In this document: positions 53,938 through 64,000 of the stretch, in pieces
How the letters are laid out: every line of letters starts with the position of its first letter
Numbering within the stretch: position 1 is the stretch's first letter
NCBI GenBank assembly: GCA_024195265.1
Contig: JAJLRJ010000001.1
Span: forward strand, 55,911,202-55,975,201
Length of the DNA stretch: 64,000 bases
Source of the DNA: Dendrophyllia cribrosa
Lineage: Eukaryota > Cnidaria > Anthozoa > Scleractinia > Dendrophylliidae
Direction: 5' to 3'
The notes under the pieces: generated by a model
What the model saw: only the letters and a program-made list of their open reading frames with translations
Databases searched by the model: none
Told to the model about the DNA's origin: nothing
Translations under genes and position numbers: made by a program

Positions 53938-54600
53938 AGTCCACACGTATCCGTTTTCGTTTGAAAACGCAAAAGTTTTTTCCAGTTTTTCAAAATCTCT
54001 CCGTCCACGCGTAGCGTTTTCGAATCGTTTTTGCTTGTCCACACGTATACGCAAAAACGACTGAAAACGCTTCAAATGCCTCTAAAGCGCATGCGCACCA
54101 CTGAGTTTAGCCGAGCCTGCGAGTTGTTTGTGGCTTTTCATCGCTTTGGATAGTGAAAGCACTCTCGAGATATTTAGTCGTCTTCTCCTGAAGTGTATTT
54201 GCAAATTCAGGAGAGCAACATTAATCTGCAGACACGCAATTAAGCTCGAAATCAAACCAAGTAAGAGAGATGCTAGCCTGCGAATGTCCACCATGTTGAC
54301 AATCTTGTTCCCAGAGTCCTCGTTACCCTTGTCCACTGAGCGGTGGAGCGGCTGACTGGAGCAAACGCGTGTGCAGTGTACTGAATTCGACCTCTTGACG
54401 TCATCGTTTTCGAAAAGTTCCGTTTTCAGGTGTCCACACGAGAACGCGAAAACACCGTTTTCAAAAGTTTCCACTTTGGAAAGCGTTTTCTAAACTTTCC
54501 TTTTTCGGTGACCGTTTTCATCGGATACGTGTGGACGAGAAGCGAAAACGGAAAAAAAACTTTTGCGTTTTTAAACGAAAACGGATACGTGTGGACGGGG
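53938..54600. mobile_element. MITE with GTCCACACGTATCCGTTTTC ends
   Basis: About 45 bp of GTCCACACGTATCCGTTTTC-type sequence at the left is mirrored at the right (GAAAACGGATACGTGTGGAC), with internal relatives at about 54001-54070 and 54420-54550. A 130-codon minus-strand ORF (54082-54474) inside has no recognised domain. Confidence 0.65.
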
Positions 54601-54880
54601 ACTAATCGCTTCTATGTTATGAGCTTCTGCATTGAATTAACCTAAATAAGGCCTGCCATAATCTCAGCACCTAAAACAAATTATCGCGGAACATTTAAAA
54701 CCACAGATTGAACTGAATCCTGCAAATTTAAACGCTTTGGAATAATCCCTAGGGAAACATGCCTTGTCAAAATAAACCAAAAGAGGGCAGTTAATAAAAG
54801 GAAACTGACTTTACTATGTCGTTATTTTTTTTGGAAATATTTATAATAGATCTTTCATTTGGCAGTATAACTCACCTTAA

Positions 54881-55660
54881 GGTGATTCCTCAGTATTGCA
54901 CTGCGCATCTTGTACTGCGCATAACACACGTAATTCGCAACATCGGCAGCATTAAAACATGGCTGCTTTTTTGGCCGGAAACCTCACCAGGCATAAAAAT
55001 GGGCGCTTCATAAAATCATCAGTGAAAAAAAGAACTGAAATTTTGTTTCAAGATCTAGAGAGAAAAAGAAAATCAAACGACAGTGTAAGCGCCTGAAAGG
55101 CCTGCAAGCTCGTTAGAAAATACGACTGTCTTTTTCTCTCTAACGAGCATGGTGACCTATATTTTTTATTGCATCATTTTGATGTTAAATTAATGCTTTT
55201 TAAGTTAAAAAAGTTAAACAAAAATTCCTCGACAGGAAAAAAAGATATCGCTAAAAACGTTCTCAAATCAGTTACTCGTGAGAGCAAATTGATGACCTTG
55301 AAAACATGGACGCGAGGAATATTTTGAGTCCGTGTCATTTGAAGATGTGTGACTTTTTTATAACTTTTATTTCAAAGTGTTCCCATATGGTGGAGACTTA
55401 AACCTATCAAGTTTTTTTGAAGAATTGTAAACTTTGTTTTCACGGGTTACCGGGAAAAGAAACATGAACCGATCAAATAATGACGTGCGTGATCGGTATT
55501 GCTATAGGCATAAATGGGGCAACATTGGTCCATCATATACCTTTACCGAGCATGGTGACCTATCTTTCTTATTGAATTTTTCGAAACAACTTATGGTAGG
55601 GAGCTGTTAGGGAAAATTTTAAAAAAATCGTTCGACAACTTTTATTTCTGAGGAATCACC
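54881..55660. mobile_element. TTAA-flanked MITE (piggyBac-like)
   Basis: TTAA then GGTGATTCCTCAG; CTGAGGAATCACC then TTAA (55661-55664). About 780 bp; GAGCATGGTGACCTAT occurs twice inside. Confidence 0.7.
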
Positions 55661-55664
55661 TTAA

Positions 55665-57089
55665 AATCTGTTTGACTGTGCAATAAAATGTATTTTTTAT
55701 GCAGTAAATGATTATGTGAAACTAAGCATTTATAGTAATTTTCGCTTGCTTTTTATGGTTCTAGCTAAAATGCTAATGTTTTTGAACTAGTATATGATGA
55801 ACGGTTGATGTTGATTATTCTTCCAAATGTACGAATTGTGCAAAACATTTTGCCTGATTACTTTTTATTTAGTTTTTCGGCGTAGTTGATGCCATAAATT
55901 AATCATACCATTCAGGCAGTGGATTTATTATACGAAAGGTTATTTTGAAGCATGTTATAATTTTAATGTATTCGTTCCTCGTTCCTCGACTAACTAAAAG
56001 AAAAATAAAAGACGACTGCTTGCATTCTATAGCCTTACTCTTTACTTTAAAATCTTTTTATGCCAAGCTTTTGTACCACATTTCTAAATTTAATTTAAGC
56101 CTGTTAAGCAATACTTTATGTTTAATATTTTATAAAACAGAATACTTGAGTAATTTGAAATTTTAATTTTCTTTTTTTGTGAACGTACGCGTGGCGACTC
56201 TCACACAACAAGGCGTAGTCGCGTGTTTTTTATTTTACATTTCTGCACGCCAAAAAAAAAAAAACTCTCGTTCTTCAATAAAGCGAATTTTGCAGAGTTT
56301 TACCACTTTCAGGCACGCTATTGACCGCCTTTTGCGAAATTAAGCGTACAACAAACCATTTTCAATAATTAACGAGCTACAGGTTATGGAAGCAAAGAGG
56401 CATTCACCAATCGAGCCTTCAATTTCCATTTGAAACCCTTGAAATTATCAGTCGGTTTTATGCGCGAGTTTCCTTTGGTTTGAACAGCCTTAAGCTCATG
56501 GAACAATTGATTTGTCAGAATACAGAACACATTTTATTTAAAACTTTCTTTGTTGGCCGCTCAACTTAACTTTAAATTTGAAAGTTTGTTGTGGGGTTAT
56601 ATACTTGTGTAACTTCACTCAAGCAGGATTATTTTTGCATGCGTTTCTGACTAGAGGTCGCTTTGTCGGTATATACCAAAACAATTCAGTATTCGCCTCA
56701 GGCTCAGTAAATATTGGTGAATATTTAGGTCAACGTCACTCCTCTCAGTAAATATTCACCAGTATTTAATTTGCTTTCGGTGAATAAATGCTTAAAACTG
56801 TCACATTTTGTCTCAAAGTTTTGAAAATCGACAGCAAGCTGTCAATTCATCATGCAGATTACCTTCTGTGACATTGTGGCTTTCACATATCTTTCAAGGG
56901 CTTAAATAACATCCAGTACGCAGTATATTGTTTCATCTACTGATTCATGCTTTAAATTATCAGGCTGTGGGTTCAACGTTTCGACAAAAATGACAATGTA
57001 TTAACGGAGTGGTCGGGTTATAACGAGATTTTTCAGGTAAGAAAATGACTAAATGGGCACTTGTTTCGTGCATCCAAAGAGTAGTCGAG
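55665..57089. other. Non-coding host DNA
   Basis: AT-rich, no supported gene. GTAAATATTGGTGAATATTTAG and its partial inverse TAAATATTCACCAGTATTTAA lie close together at about 56707-56768. Confidence 0.4.
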
Positions 57090-57905
57090 ATACTTTCAAT
57101 TATGCTCAGAATAGTGAGACCAACATTGGAATATACTTGACAGCACGGTATGGGATCCTTAATAATAGAGCATATCAAAAGAACTGGCTTGAATAGGTTC
57201 AACGAAGAGCAGCACGCTTTGTAACAGGAACGTATACGAGAGAAGAGGGCTGCGTGACTAATGTCCTGAAGCACCTAAACTGGCCAACACTGGAGAAAAG
57301 GAGACAAGTAGCTAGACTTGCACTTATGTATAAAGGCCTTAATAACCAGGCCGCCATAAATATCCCAAGCTATGTACAACATCAGTCTTCTCTGAAAACT
57401 AGATCATCTCATCCGTTAAAATTTATTCCTCTCCAGACATCCTGTGACACTTATAAATATAGTTTCTGGCCGAGAGCTATCACTGACTGTAACAGTCTTC
57501 CATCTGATTATTTATCGATAGACTCCGTCACAAAATTCAAGACCACCCAGGGGCGTAGCCAGGATTTTTTCAGAGGTACGCACAATCACTGTTTTAAAAC
57601 ACTTCCCCTACCTCCTTCCCCTACCCTCAAGTCCAAATCTTTCTTTTTTTTCGACTTTTTCAGGTACGCACGTGCGTACGTGCGTACGTGCGTACGTGCG
57701 TACGTGCGTACGTGCGTACAGGTAGCTACGCCCCTGCACCATCTCCTGACCACATTTATTTGCTGTAATGTTATTCCATGTTATTTAAGCTTTTTCCTAT
57801 TTATTTCTGTATTTAATTTTTAGTTAAATTCTTTCTTTTTTTTTGGACGCTTGCACTTATGTCACTATGATGTTGCAAGGTAATAAATGTAAATGTAATG
57901 TAAAA
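57090..57905 (+). mobile_element. 5'-truncated LINE 3' end (CR1/L2-like), with a MITE insertion
   Basis: The frame from 57254 starts NVLKHLNWPTLEKRRQVARL, typical of the region after the reverse-transcriptase core in CR1/L2-type LINEs. Related sequence upstream (57090-57250) is in other frames, so the copy is dead. The coding part is interrupted at 57548 by a MITE. The 3' end has short TGTAAA/TGTAATG tail repeats (57885-57905). Confidence 0.6.
57548..57736. mobile_element. hAT-like MITE inside the LINE, with (CGTACGTG)n
   Basis: CAGGGGCGTAGCCAGG at the left and GTAGCTACGCCCCTG at the right; the interior carries a CGTACGTG repeat at about 57665-57718. CAGGG ends suggest hAT; a clean 8-bp duplication is not visible. 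Confidence 0.55.
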
Positions 57906-58832
57906 TAAACATGTTTCGATCATGTTTCGATCATGATTCGCGCAATGCGCCGCCCGATGTGAACACTTTTGACAGTGAAACATGTTTCAGTCGTGATCAG
58001 ACTCAACATGTTTCGCCCTATTATATAGTGTGAACACAGAATAAGTCTTTCTGTTTTGCATACAAAATGAGATGTAAAAGCGTTCCCGGTTCCTCTCTTT
58101 TACAAACCGGCTACTGGATCAATAAAATATTGGTACTGACTAAAATCCTGCATTTGGGCGATTAAATTGTGCGATTTCAAAATGGATGTAATAAAGTGGT
58201 AATTGAACTTCGTGTCGTGCAATTTTGGTCTGAAATCGTACTTATGATTTCAAATCGAACGAGCGCGCAGCGTATGATTTCAGACCAAATTGTACTCCAC
58301 TCAGTTCAATTATACCATTATTAATTATCATACATATCACATCATGATTTGTATTAAAAAAAAATATCAATTCATATACTCGCGTTTTTTGGCCGAATTC
58401 GATACACTTTTGATTCCAGAGCCGTAAGTTTACAAATTGCTTTTAATCTTAAATGATGGTCACAAAGTTTAATTTTTAATATTGCATGGTCTGATTCGAG
58501 CGATTTATTTGTAGCAAAAAATATGGTTCCGGCAAAGTGAGTTTTAGAAGACTTTTTTTACCGTCGGAGCGGTGACTCGAGTTACTTTATGCAAATATTC
58601 GCTGAAGTATGAAATTGAATTTGAACTTGGTTAACCCAAAATATTTTAATATTCCTTTACAGATTATTTTTTGTGCACAACATAAATACCTCAGTAATGC
58701 CTTCGGGCCGTACTTAAATAACATATTAAGCATGTATGTAACAACGTCTTGCCACTAAGAATTTTTCGGTGAAGAATCTTTATTTAAAGCATTTCGTATA
58801 CACGACTTGGCTCATGCATACTAGGAGCCTTA
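57906..58832. other. Non-coding host DNA
   Basis: Contains the second copy of the AATTGAACTT inverted-repeat element (about 58199-58315) and ATGTTTCGATCATG repeats at about 57910. No supported gene. Confidence 0.4.
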
Positions 58833-59822
58833 TGCGCCGATCAATTCGAAACTTCAACATCCCCCCTCCGGGCAAGCCCCGGGTATTTGAACATTTTCTG
58901 TGCCCGGGGAGTCGGGAATTTGATATGAAAGGCCATCCCAGGGGTGGGGAATTTGACTTTGCCTGGGTGGGGTGGGGAATTTGAACCGGAAGTGTTCAAA
59001 ATATATTTTCTTGGCCGGCGCCTATCAAACACATGCGGTAGCAGTTCAGATTCAACATGGAGCAATTTAAAGGGGAAAATATCGTTTTTGTTAGTGAATG
59101 GCTAGTAAAATGGGCTGACAAAGCTTTGCAGTGTTTTTGAAGGTTTGTATGAAAAGTTAAATTCAACTGCCATTCAACGCGTTTTAGATTTCGAAGTCAA
59201 AATGGCTGACTGCATTGTCAGTCCTGTGCCAGTCTATTAAATGTAGGTAGATTTTAAACGGCCATTGATTGAAAGAAAAAAACACTGCAAAATGAACTCT
59301 CTCAAACAGAAAATTCTTTAAGGAAACATTTGTCAGTTGATATAAAACGCGTTTAGAATAATAAATTTTCACCTCGTGGAAATTAACGCTTCCAAAAATG
59401 AATCAACCGCGTTGCTAAATATTTTTGCAATATTTGTTGATCACACGAGAAATTACTCAAATAAAAAAATATCGAAAAGTAAATCCCCAAGACAACCACA
59501 GGAGTGCCACAGGAGTGCCGTGAAATATCAGTTGCAAAGTATACGCGGAACAGTTGAGTATATTCTCGAGGAAAACAATAGCTAGAATAAATCAGAAAAA
59601 GTGAATGCAAAGTGTATTTTTTAATCTCACTAAAAACATTTTATCGTTAGGAGGGGCATTTGACAGTCAAATCCAGTGCTAGGGTGGGGTATTTGAATGC
59701 AATTTTGGCCCAACGGGGTGGGAATTTGAACAAGTCGATCTTCAAAAGTTCAAATGCCCTGGGCATTGCCCGGGGGGGGGGGGGGGGGGGGGGGATGTTG
59801 ATGTTTCGAATTGATCGGCGCA
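58833..59822. mobile_element. PIF/Harbinger-like MITE, copy 2 (TTA target)
   Basis: Same ends as the 40420-41376 copy (TGCGCCGATCAATTCGAAAC / GTTTCGAATTGATCGGCGCA), TTA on both sides, and a similar interior (AGATTTCGAAGTCAAAATGG). A G run of about 24 lies near 59772-59794. Confidence 0.7.
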
Positions 59823-61593
59823 TTAAATTTTGATCTTTCTTACTTTTAATAAGTATATTGTTTCGTCTGATGTTTTAGCTACGAATAGAATTCATATGTG
59901 ATATGAGGCTAGATTGGTTATTAGAAATCGAGTGCAAGAAAAATGTCTCGTATTCATCAACAAATAAACCCTCACCTTGTTGAGAAATACTAAAAAAGCG
60001 GTAGTGAAAAACAACAGAAAGCGAATATTCAGTGCTCTGGACGCTTCACTTGCTTAAGAACACCTAAGGCGTTTTATTTGATTTACTATATCGTCTCACT
60101 TAGCTTATAGGTGAATTTTGTTTCATTTTGCAGGCTTTCAGTTATATACAATTGTACGTCACTTTTAAGAGCGCTTAGCCATTTCAAATCACCTGGTGAT
60201 AATACAGCAGGTGAATGCACTTTAATTTATACTGGTAAAACTCCCTTTTTACTGATTATTATTTTTTTTTATCAAGGGGTATAAATAAGTGACATTCCTA
60301 GTGAACATTTAGAAGCTAGTGTCGTTAACCAATCACAGTAATGGTTACCTTTGATATTTGTTTTCAATAGATGATGAAGGACATATTTCCCAATTTTAAC
60401 CAAACGTTTAGCAAATACTGTATGCTGTCATATAAATAGCATCAGCGTACAAATGCAAACTTGTCACAACCTTGTAATAAAACCAAATTGGGAAAATTTT
60501 TGGCGCCAGCAGTCTACGCCCACGCGCTGATTCTTTTTCTTCGTTTCTTTCTTTTTCTATGTTTGCGACTATGGGAAAATCAATTAAATCTTTCTTTCGG
60601 TGAATGGCCATAACCTAACTTAAAATAGTTTTAACTGAATTGAATTTTACTTGCCTAGTAATGATAAAAATATAACAAAAATATAACTCAATCACATTTG
60701 TAAAACATAATTTCGTTTGTTGTTATAGCGACGGAAAAGGCCACCGGAACTCATTAAAGTCGGTGCGTAAATTGCCAGGAAAGGGCGAACAATTATTTCC
60801 ACAAATTACTTGACTGCTTTCAACGTATAAGTTGGCATCATGAAAGTTTTGCACTTGTCATTTCATAAATTATATCTTCTTGTAAAGTGCATAGGTGCCA
60901 AAATAACGAGCCTCTAAAGTGTATATAGTACCAAAATAAAGAGCCTGCTTGTTAATGAATTACAAGCGTGTAAGCTTTTAGGATGAAATGTACCTCTTAG
61001 AACACATCCATTAAAATCGACCGTCTGGTTTATCATGACGTCTGCGAGTCTAGTCGAAAATAGTTGCAAGTTCAACTGACAATATTACCAGTGTAGCATT
61101 TTTCAGAGTACTGAACACTGAACGTGCGTTATTAATGCAAATGTTTGCTCAAATGGGCCTGACAGGTGCATTTACAGCTATTTATTTGCTAGCTTATTTA
61201 ATGTGCCAAAAAGGCAATATTTTTTAAAGCAAGGATGGAGATCTCTTGGTTTAACTACGAAAAACTGTAAGAAACAGGATGAACCCATTAGGTCATGTCA
61301 ACGTAAGCCAATGAAAAAAGTCCATAAAAGTACATGGTGATCCATATGTAAATTTCAATTAACAAAACAACTCGTCGGCAAGACAGGTTTGGCAGTCGTT
61401 TTGTCGAGCAACTAAGAGTGTAGCCAAATCGTGATTTATCAAGTATTCTATTTTCTTGGCATTCGTGAATGTTTGACTACAATGAAGAAAAAATGGGATG
61501 GCAGTTAATTTTCATACCAAACACTGAGCAGTAAACCAGCTCGGACCGTCACGTCGATTACAAACACTGGCCACTGAATTTACATAGAAGAAC
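59823..61593. other. Non-coding region upstream of GPCR gene
   Basis: AT-rich, with no supported gene or clear promoter. Regulatory sequence for the downstream receptor is likely but not identifiable by eye. Confidence 0.35.
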
Positions 61594-62478
61594 ATGAATT
61601 TGGCGGTAACAATTCTCAGTTGGTTACTTTCTGTAGTCAGCGTGCTCGGAAACGGAGCTGTGATTTCCCTTATCATCAGAAGACCAAGCCTTAGAGCCAC
61701 AGCCGCGGGCATTTTCCTCTTATCGCTCGCTGTGGCCGACTTTGGGATCGGTCTATTTTATTTTCCCTTGGCATCTGTTTGTGAGGAACATCTCTGCAAC
61801 CGTTACGCTAAGATCATATTGATAGCCGTATTTCTTTACGCTTCTCGTACTACCCTCTTGGCCTTCACATTGGACAGATACGTTTCAATTACGTTCCCTC
61901 TAAAATACACGGTCTTTATCACACAAAAACGCATCTACTACATTTTGGTTGCTTCCTGGGTTATTCCTATGGTAGCTACGGCAATAGATTTTATTCCCTT
62001 TGTTACAAATATCCCTATTGATGGCAAAGGGTTTACCATCTGGGCAATCGTTCACGCGGTGTTTTTGAGCTTAACGCCAGCTTCAATTCTTTTTCTCACG
62101 ACCATCCGCTTAATGGTTGTCTTACGAAGGCTCAGGCGACAAACCTCCGCGATAATCGCCCAGCTTTCGTTTAACAAAATGTCTTGTAATGTGACAGTGA
62201 ATCGACGCAATCGCGAATTTGACTACGCCAAAGTTGTTGGAGTATTGGTGACTCTTTTCGGTCTAGTATTTTTAATGGACACCTTAGTCAACGTATGTAC
62301 ACTTGCTCATATATCACAGTGCAATGTTCCCGCGATGGATGAGGCAGTCATGATTTTGCAGTTAATAAACTCTTCGGCAAATCCTTTCGTCTATGTGCTT
62401 CTAAAGAAAAATATTAGGAACGAATTAAAAAGGTTCCTCACAAATCGATCCACTGTGGCTGCTCAAGTTTCATCGTGA
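61594..62478 (+). CDS. Class A (rhodopsin-like) G-protein-coupled receptor
   Basis: 294 aa, ATG 61594, single exon. Seven hydrophobic segments with the class A landmarks: TM1 VLGNGAVISLI, TM2 LSLAVADFGIG, TM3 end TLDRYVSITFPLKY (DRY), TM4 VASWVIP, TM7 NSSANPFVYVLLKK (NPxxY). TM6 (LVTLFGLVFLMDTLV) lacks CWxP, as in the 28627 receptor, and both share the LAxADxGxGxxYFP pattern in TM2, so they belong to one expanded subfamily. Cysteines before TM3 (EEHLCNR) exist, but no clear ECL2 partner is seen. ICL3 is moderately long and basic (RRLRRQ). Ligand unknown. Confidence 0.9.
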   Translation: MNLAVTILSWLLSVVSVLGNGAVISLIIRRPSLRATAAGIFLLSLAVADFGIGLFYFPLASVCEEHLCNRYAKIILIAVFLYASRTTLLAFTLDRYVSITFPLKYTVFITQKRIYYILVASWVIPMVATAIDFIPFVTNIPIDGKGFTIWAIVHAVFLSLTPASILFLTTIRLMVVLRRLRRQTSAIIAQLSFNKMSCNVTVNRRNREFDYAKVVGVLVTLFGLVFLMDTLVNVCTLAHISQCNVPAMDEAVMILQLINSSANPFVYVLLKKNIRNELKRFLTNRSTVAAQVSS

Positions 62479-63504
62479 TATTTTTTGGTCAAATATATGA
62501 CATTTACATGTGAAAACAGAAGAGAATAACACATGTCAGCCGGAGATGCTGCAAGGACACGCGACAACAACAGGAAACTCAATCTGTGGCGGACTAAAAC
62601 CGTGCGAGATGAATTTTTACAAAGTTCATGAAGAACTGAAGGAATTGCTATTGCCCTTCGCTCTCAGATGCTCATGAGGTTACTTAATGAATAAACAGCA
62701 AGGAACGCAACTGCTGGAGAAAAATCGCTAGGGTTAAGTAAAATGGTCACCAAAACAGTATAAAAGAAGTAAAGCACAGCATGATAACTACTAAGTTGCG
62801 GCTCAGGCCAAAACTGCTATGTTACCAAAACTATGAACGTTTTTCTTCAATAGACGGCTTAAAATAGTAATTATGGATGACACTATTACAGTTATTACAC
62901 TAAAACCACCTGCCTCGACGAGCTCGTTACTGTTTGTGGGTGGAAGAATAGTTCATATTGTGCAATCGTCATACGATAAAAAGGCTGGATCGAGTAAGTT
63001 TCAGGAAAGTACAGTTTCAGACTGAGAGCCAATAGTCTATCTGAAACTGATTTTCGGCCATTTTCCCCACAAAACGATGAACTGCGGCCGGACAAACATT
63101 ATTCGTTAAGTGTGAGCTTTATTTTATTAAACCCTAGATAATTTACATGTCACCTATTCCATAGCGTACCCGCGGTTTTTCTGTGCAAAACAGAAACCTC
63201 GCAAACTCGGCACGGTATAATGATTTGTTTTAACCTGGACTTTCTTCTGAACACAAACACATCGATTATTCTATATTTCATCTTCTCTCGCTATACTTGA
63301 AGTCCCACTTATCAACCTTCTCTGTTACAAAAAGCACAATGCAAAAGACATTTAAAACCCGGAAAGGATAAGACAGTGTTAAAAACTATATTCGTTGGAG
63401 AAATACATTTTTCAATATTGGCTACCCAACTGAATGGAAAAACGTCCAAAAAATATATATACATAAATATTTTCCCACCAATATACATAATAATATAAAT
63501 ACTT

Positions 63505-63641
63505 ATATAATATAATATAATACAATACAATACAATACAATACAATACAATACAATATAATATAATATAATATAATATAATATAATATAATATAATATAA
63601 TATAATATAATATAATATAATATAATATAATATAATATAAT
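63505..63641. repeat. (ATAAT/ACAAT)n pentanucleotide microsatellite
   Basis: About 27 five-base units, with an inner block of TACAA variants near 63521-63555. Translation across it gives artefactual Tyr/Ile-rich ORFs. Confidence 0.9.
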
Positions 63642-63690
63642 ATTCATTCATCACGGCCAGAGAATGCCACTTAGAAGCCAAAGCTTATCC

Positions 63691-63794
63691 TGCGTCGGCT
63701 GGCGGTTTTGTGGGCGCGAGATGTTGAATTAGCGAGAGGCAAAGCCGCGAGAGGAATCAGCATCTCTCGCGCCAACAAAACCGCCAGCTACGCA
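63691..63794. repeat. Inverted repeat, about 30-bp arms
   Basis: TGCGTCGGCTGGCGGTTTTG (63691 on) is mirrored by CAAAACCGCCAGCTACGCA (to 63794), with GGCGCGAGA / TCTCGCGCC as the inner pair. Likely a small MITE. Confidence 0.65.
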
Positions 63795-64000
63795 GGCTGT
63801 CCAAAGCTACAAACTCGACACTTAAACCTAAGACAATTTTATAATGTTCAGATAGAAACACAACATTGACTCGTAAAAATACCCAGCCATTGTACACGGC
63901 TGAGGGTATTTTTATTTATTTTTTTTATTTTAATTTGCCTCTATTTATTTATTATATGGCTGACGGAGACGGTTAAGATGTACCGCTTTTATATTGTTTT

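Larger units (their letters stand above)
62479..64000. other. Non-coding host DNA to window end
   Basis: No supported gene. It contains the pentanucleotide microsatellite and the 63691-63794 inverted repeat. Confidence 0.4.

Noticed and set aside
54082..54474. 130-codon minus-strand ORF
   Set aside because: Lies wholly in a MITE and begins in its subterminal repeats; no domain.
56960..57274. 104-codon minus-strand ORF
   Set aside because: Antisense of the LINE fragment.
63312..63681. Tyr/Ile-rich ORFs of 89-111 codons
   Set aside because: Translation of a pentanucleotide microsatellite.

Overview
The window reads as nuclear DNA of an animal, most likely an anthozoan cnidarian such as a stony coral (inference). 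It holds single-exon class A GPCR genes in a gene-poor, AT-rich background packed with small inverted-repeat transposons, satellite-like arrays and one LINE remnant. I see no bacterial operons, rRNA, intact tRNA or CRISPR.

The centrepiece is a complete Polinton/Maverick element (virus-like giant DNA transposon) at 2871-20013. It has matching 422-bp terminal inverted repeats that begin AGTTAGTG and a perfect 6-bp target duplication GGACTG. It sits inside an older TTAA-flanked MITE (2250-20117). Its genes, left to right, are: PolB-like palm/SF1 helicase/HNH fusion (-), proline-rich protein (-), a 50-codon ORF (-), retroviral-type integrase with chromodomain (-), PLA2-domain protein (-), adenain-like protease (-), glycine-rich minor virion protein (-), major capsid protein (-), basic core-like protein (-), penton-like protein (-), PPxY-bearing virion protein (-), packaging ATPase (+), small spike-like protein (+), tail-fibre-like repeat protein (+), two-TM protein (+), VLTF3-like transcription factor (-), and BRO-N/VRR-NUC/C2H2 protein (+). 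Together they give integration (integrase), replication (helicase fusion), capsid building and maturation (capsid proteins, protease, ATPase), host attachment or membrane passage (spikes, PLA2 protein) and late transcription (VLTF3-like).

Most of these genes have an AT-rich motif (TAACATAATAATATATA-like) just before the ATG. The integrase and the protease lack both the motif and an in-frame ATG. Both lie in the -1 frame of the gene before them, past an A AAA AAC or A AAA AAG heptamer, a 6-nt spacer and a predicted stem-loop. This suggests programmed frameshifting, but decay is a live alternative: the capsid, penton and PLA2 genes carry clear frameshifts in this copy.

The flanks (1-2249 and 20118-64000) hold two intact GPCR genes (28627-29493, 61594-62478), a GPCR pseudogene (about 36009-36828), a LINE 3' fragment (about 57090-57905), and many MITE-like elements with recognisable target duplications (TTAA, TTA/TAA, TA, 9 bp). 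There are also a long palindrome (24912-26209), a 91-bp array with 361-bp higher-order structure (26340-27170), and two unrelated arrays (65 bp and 109 bp) that share a 17-bp dyad. All homology calls are from reading the sequence; no database search was made.
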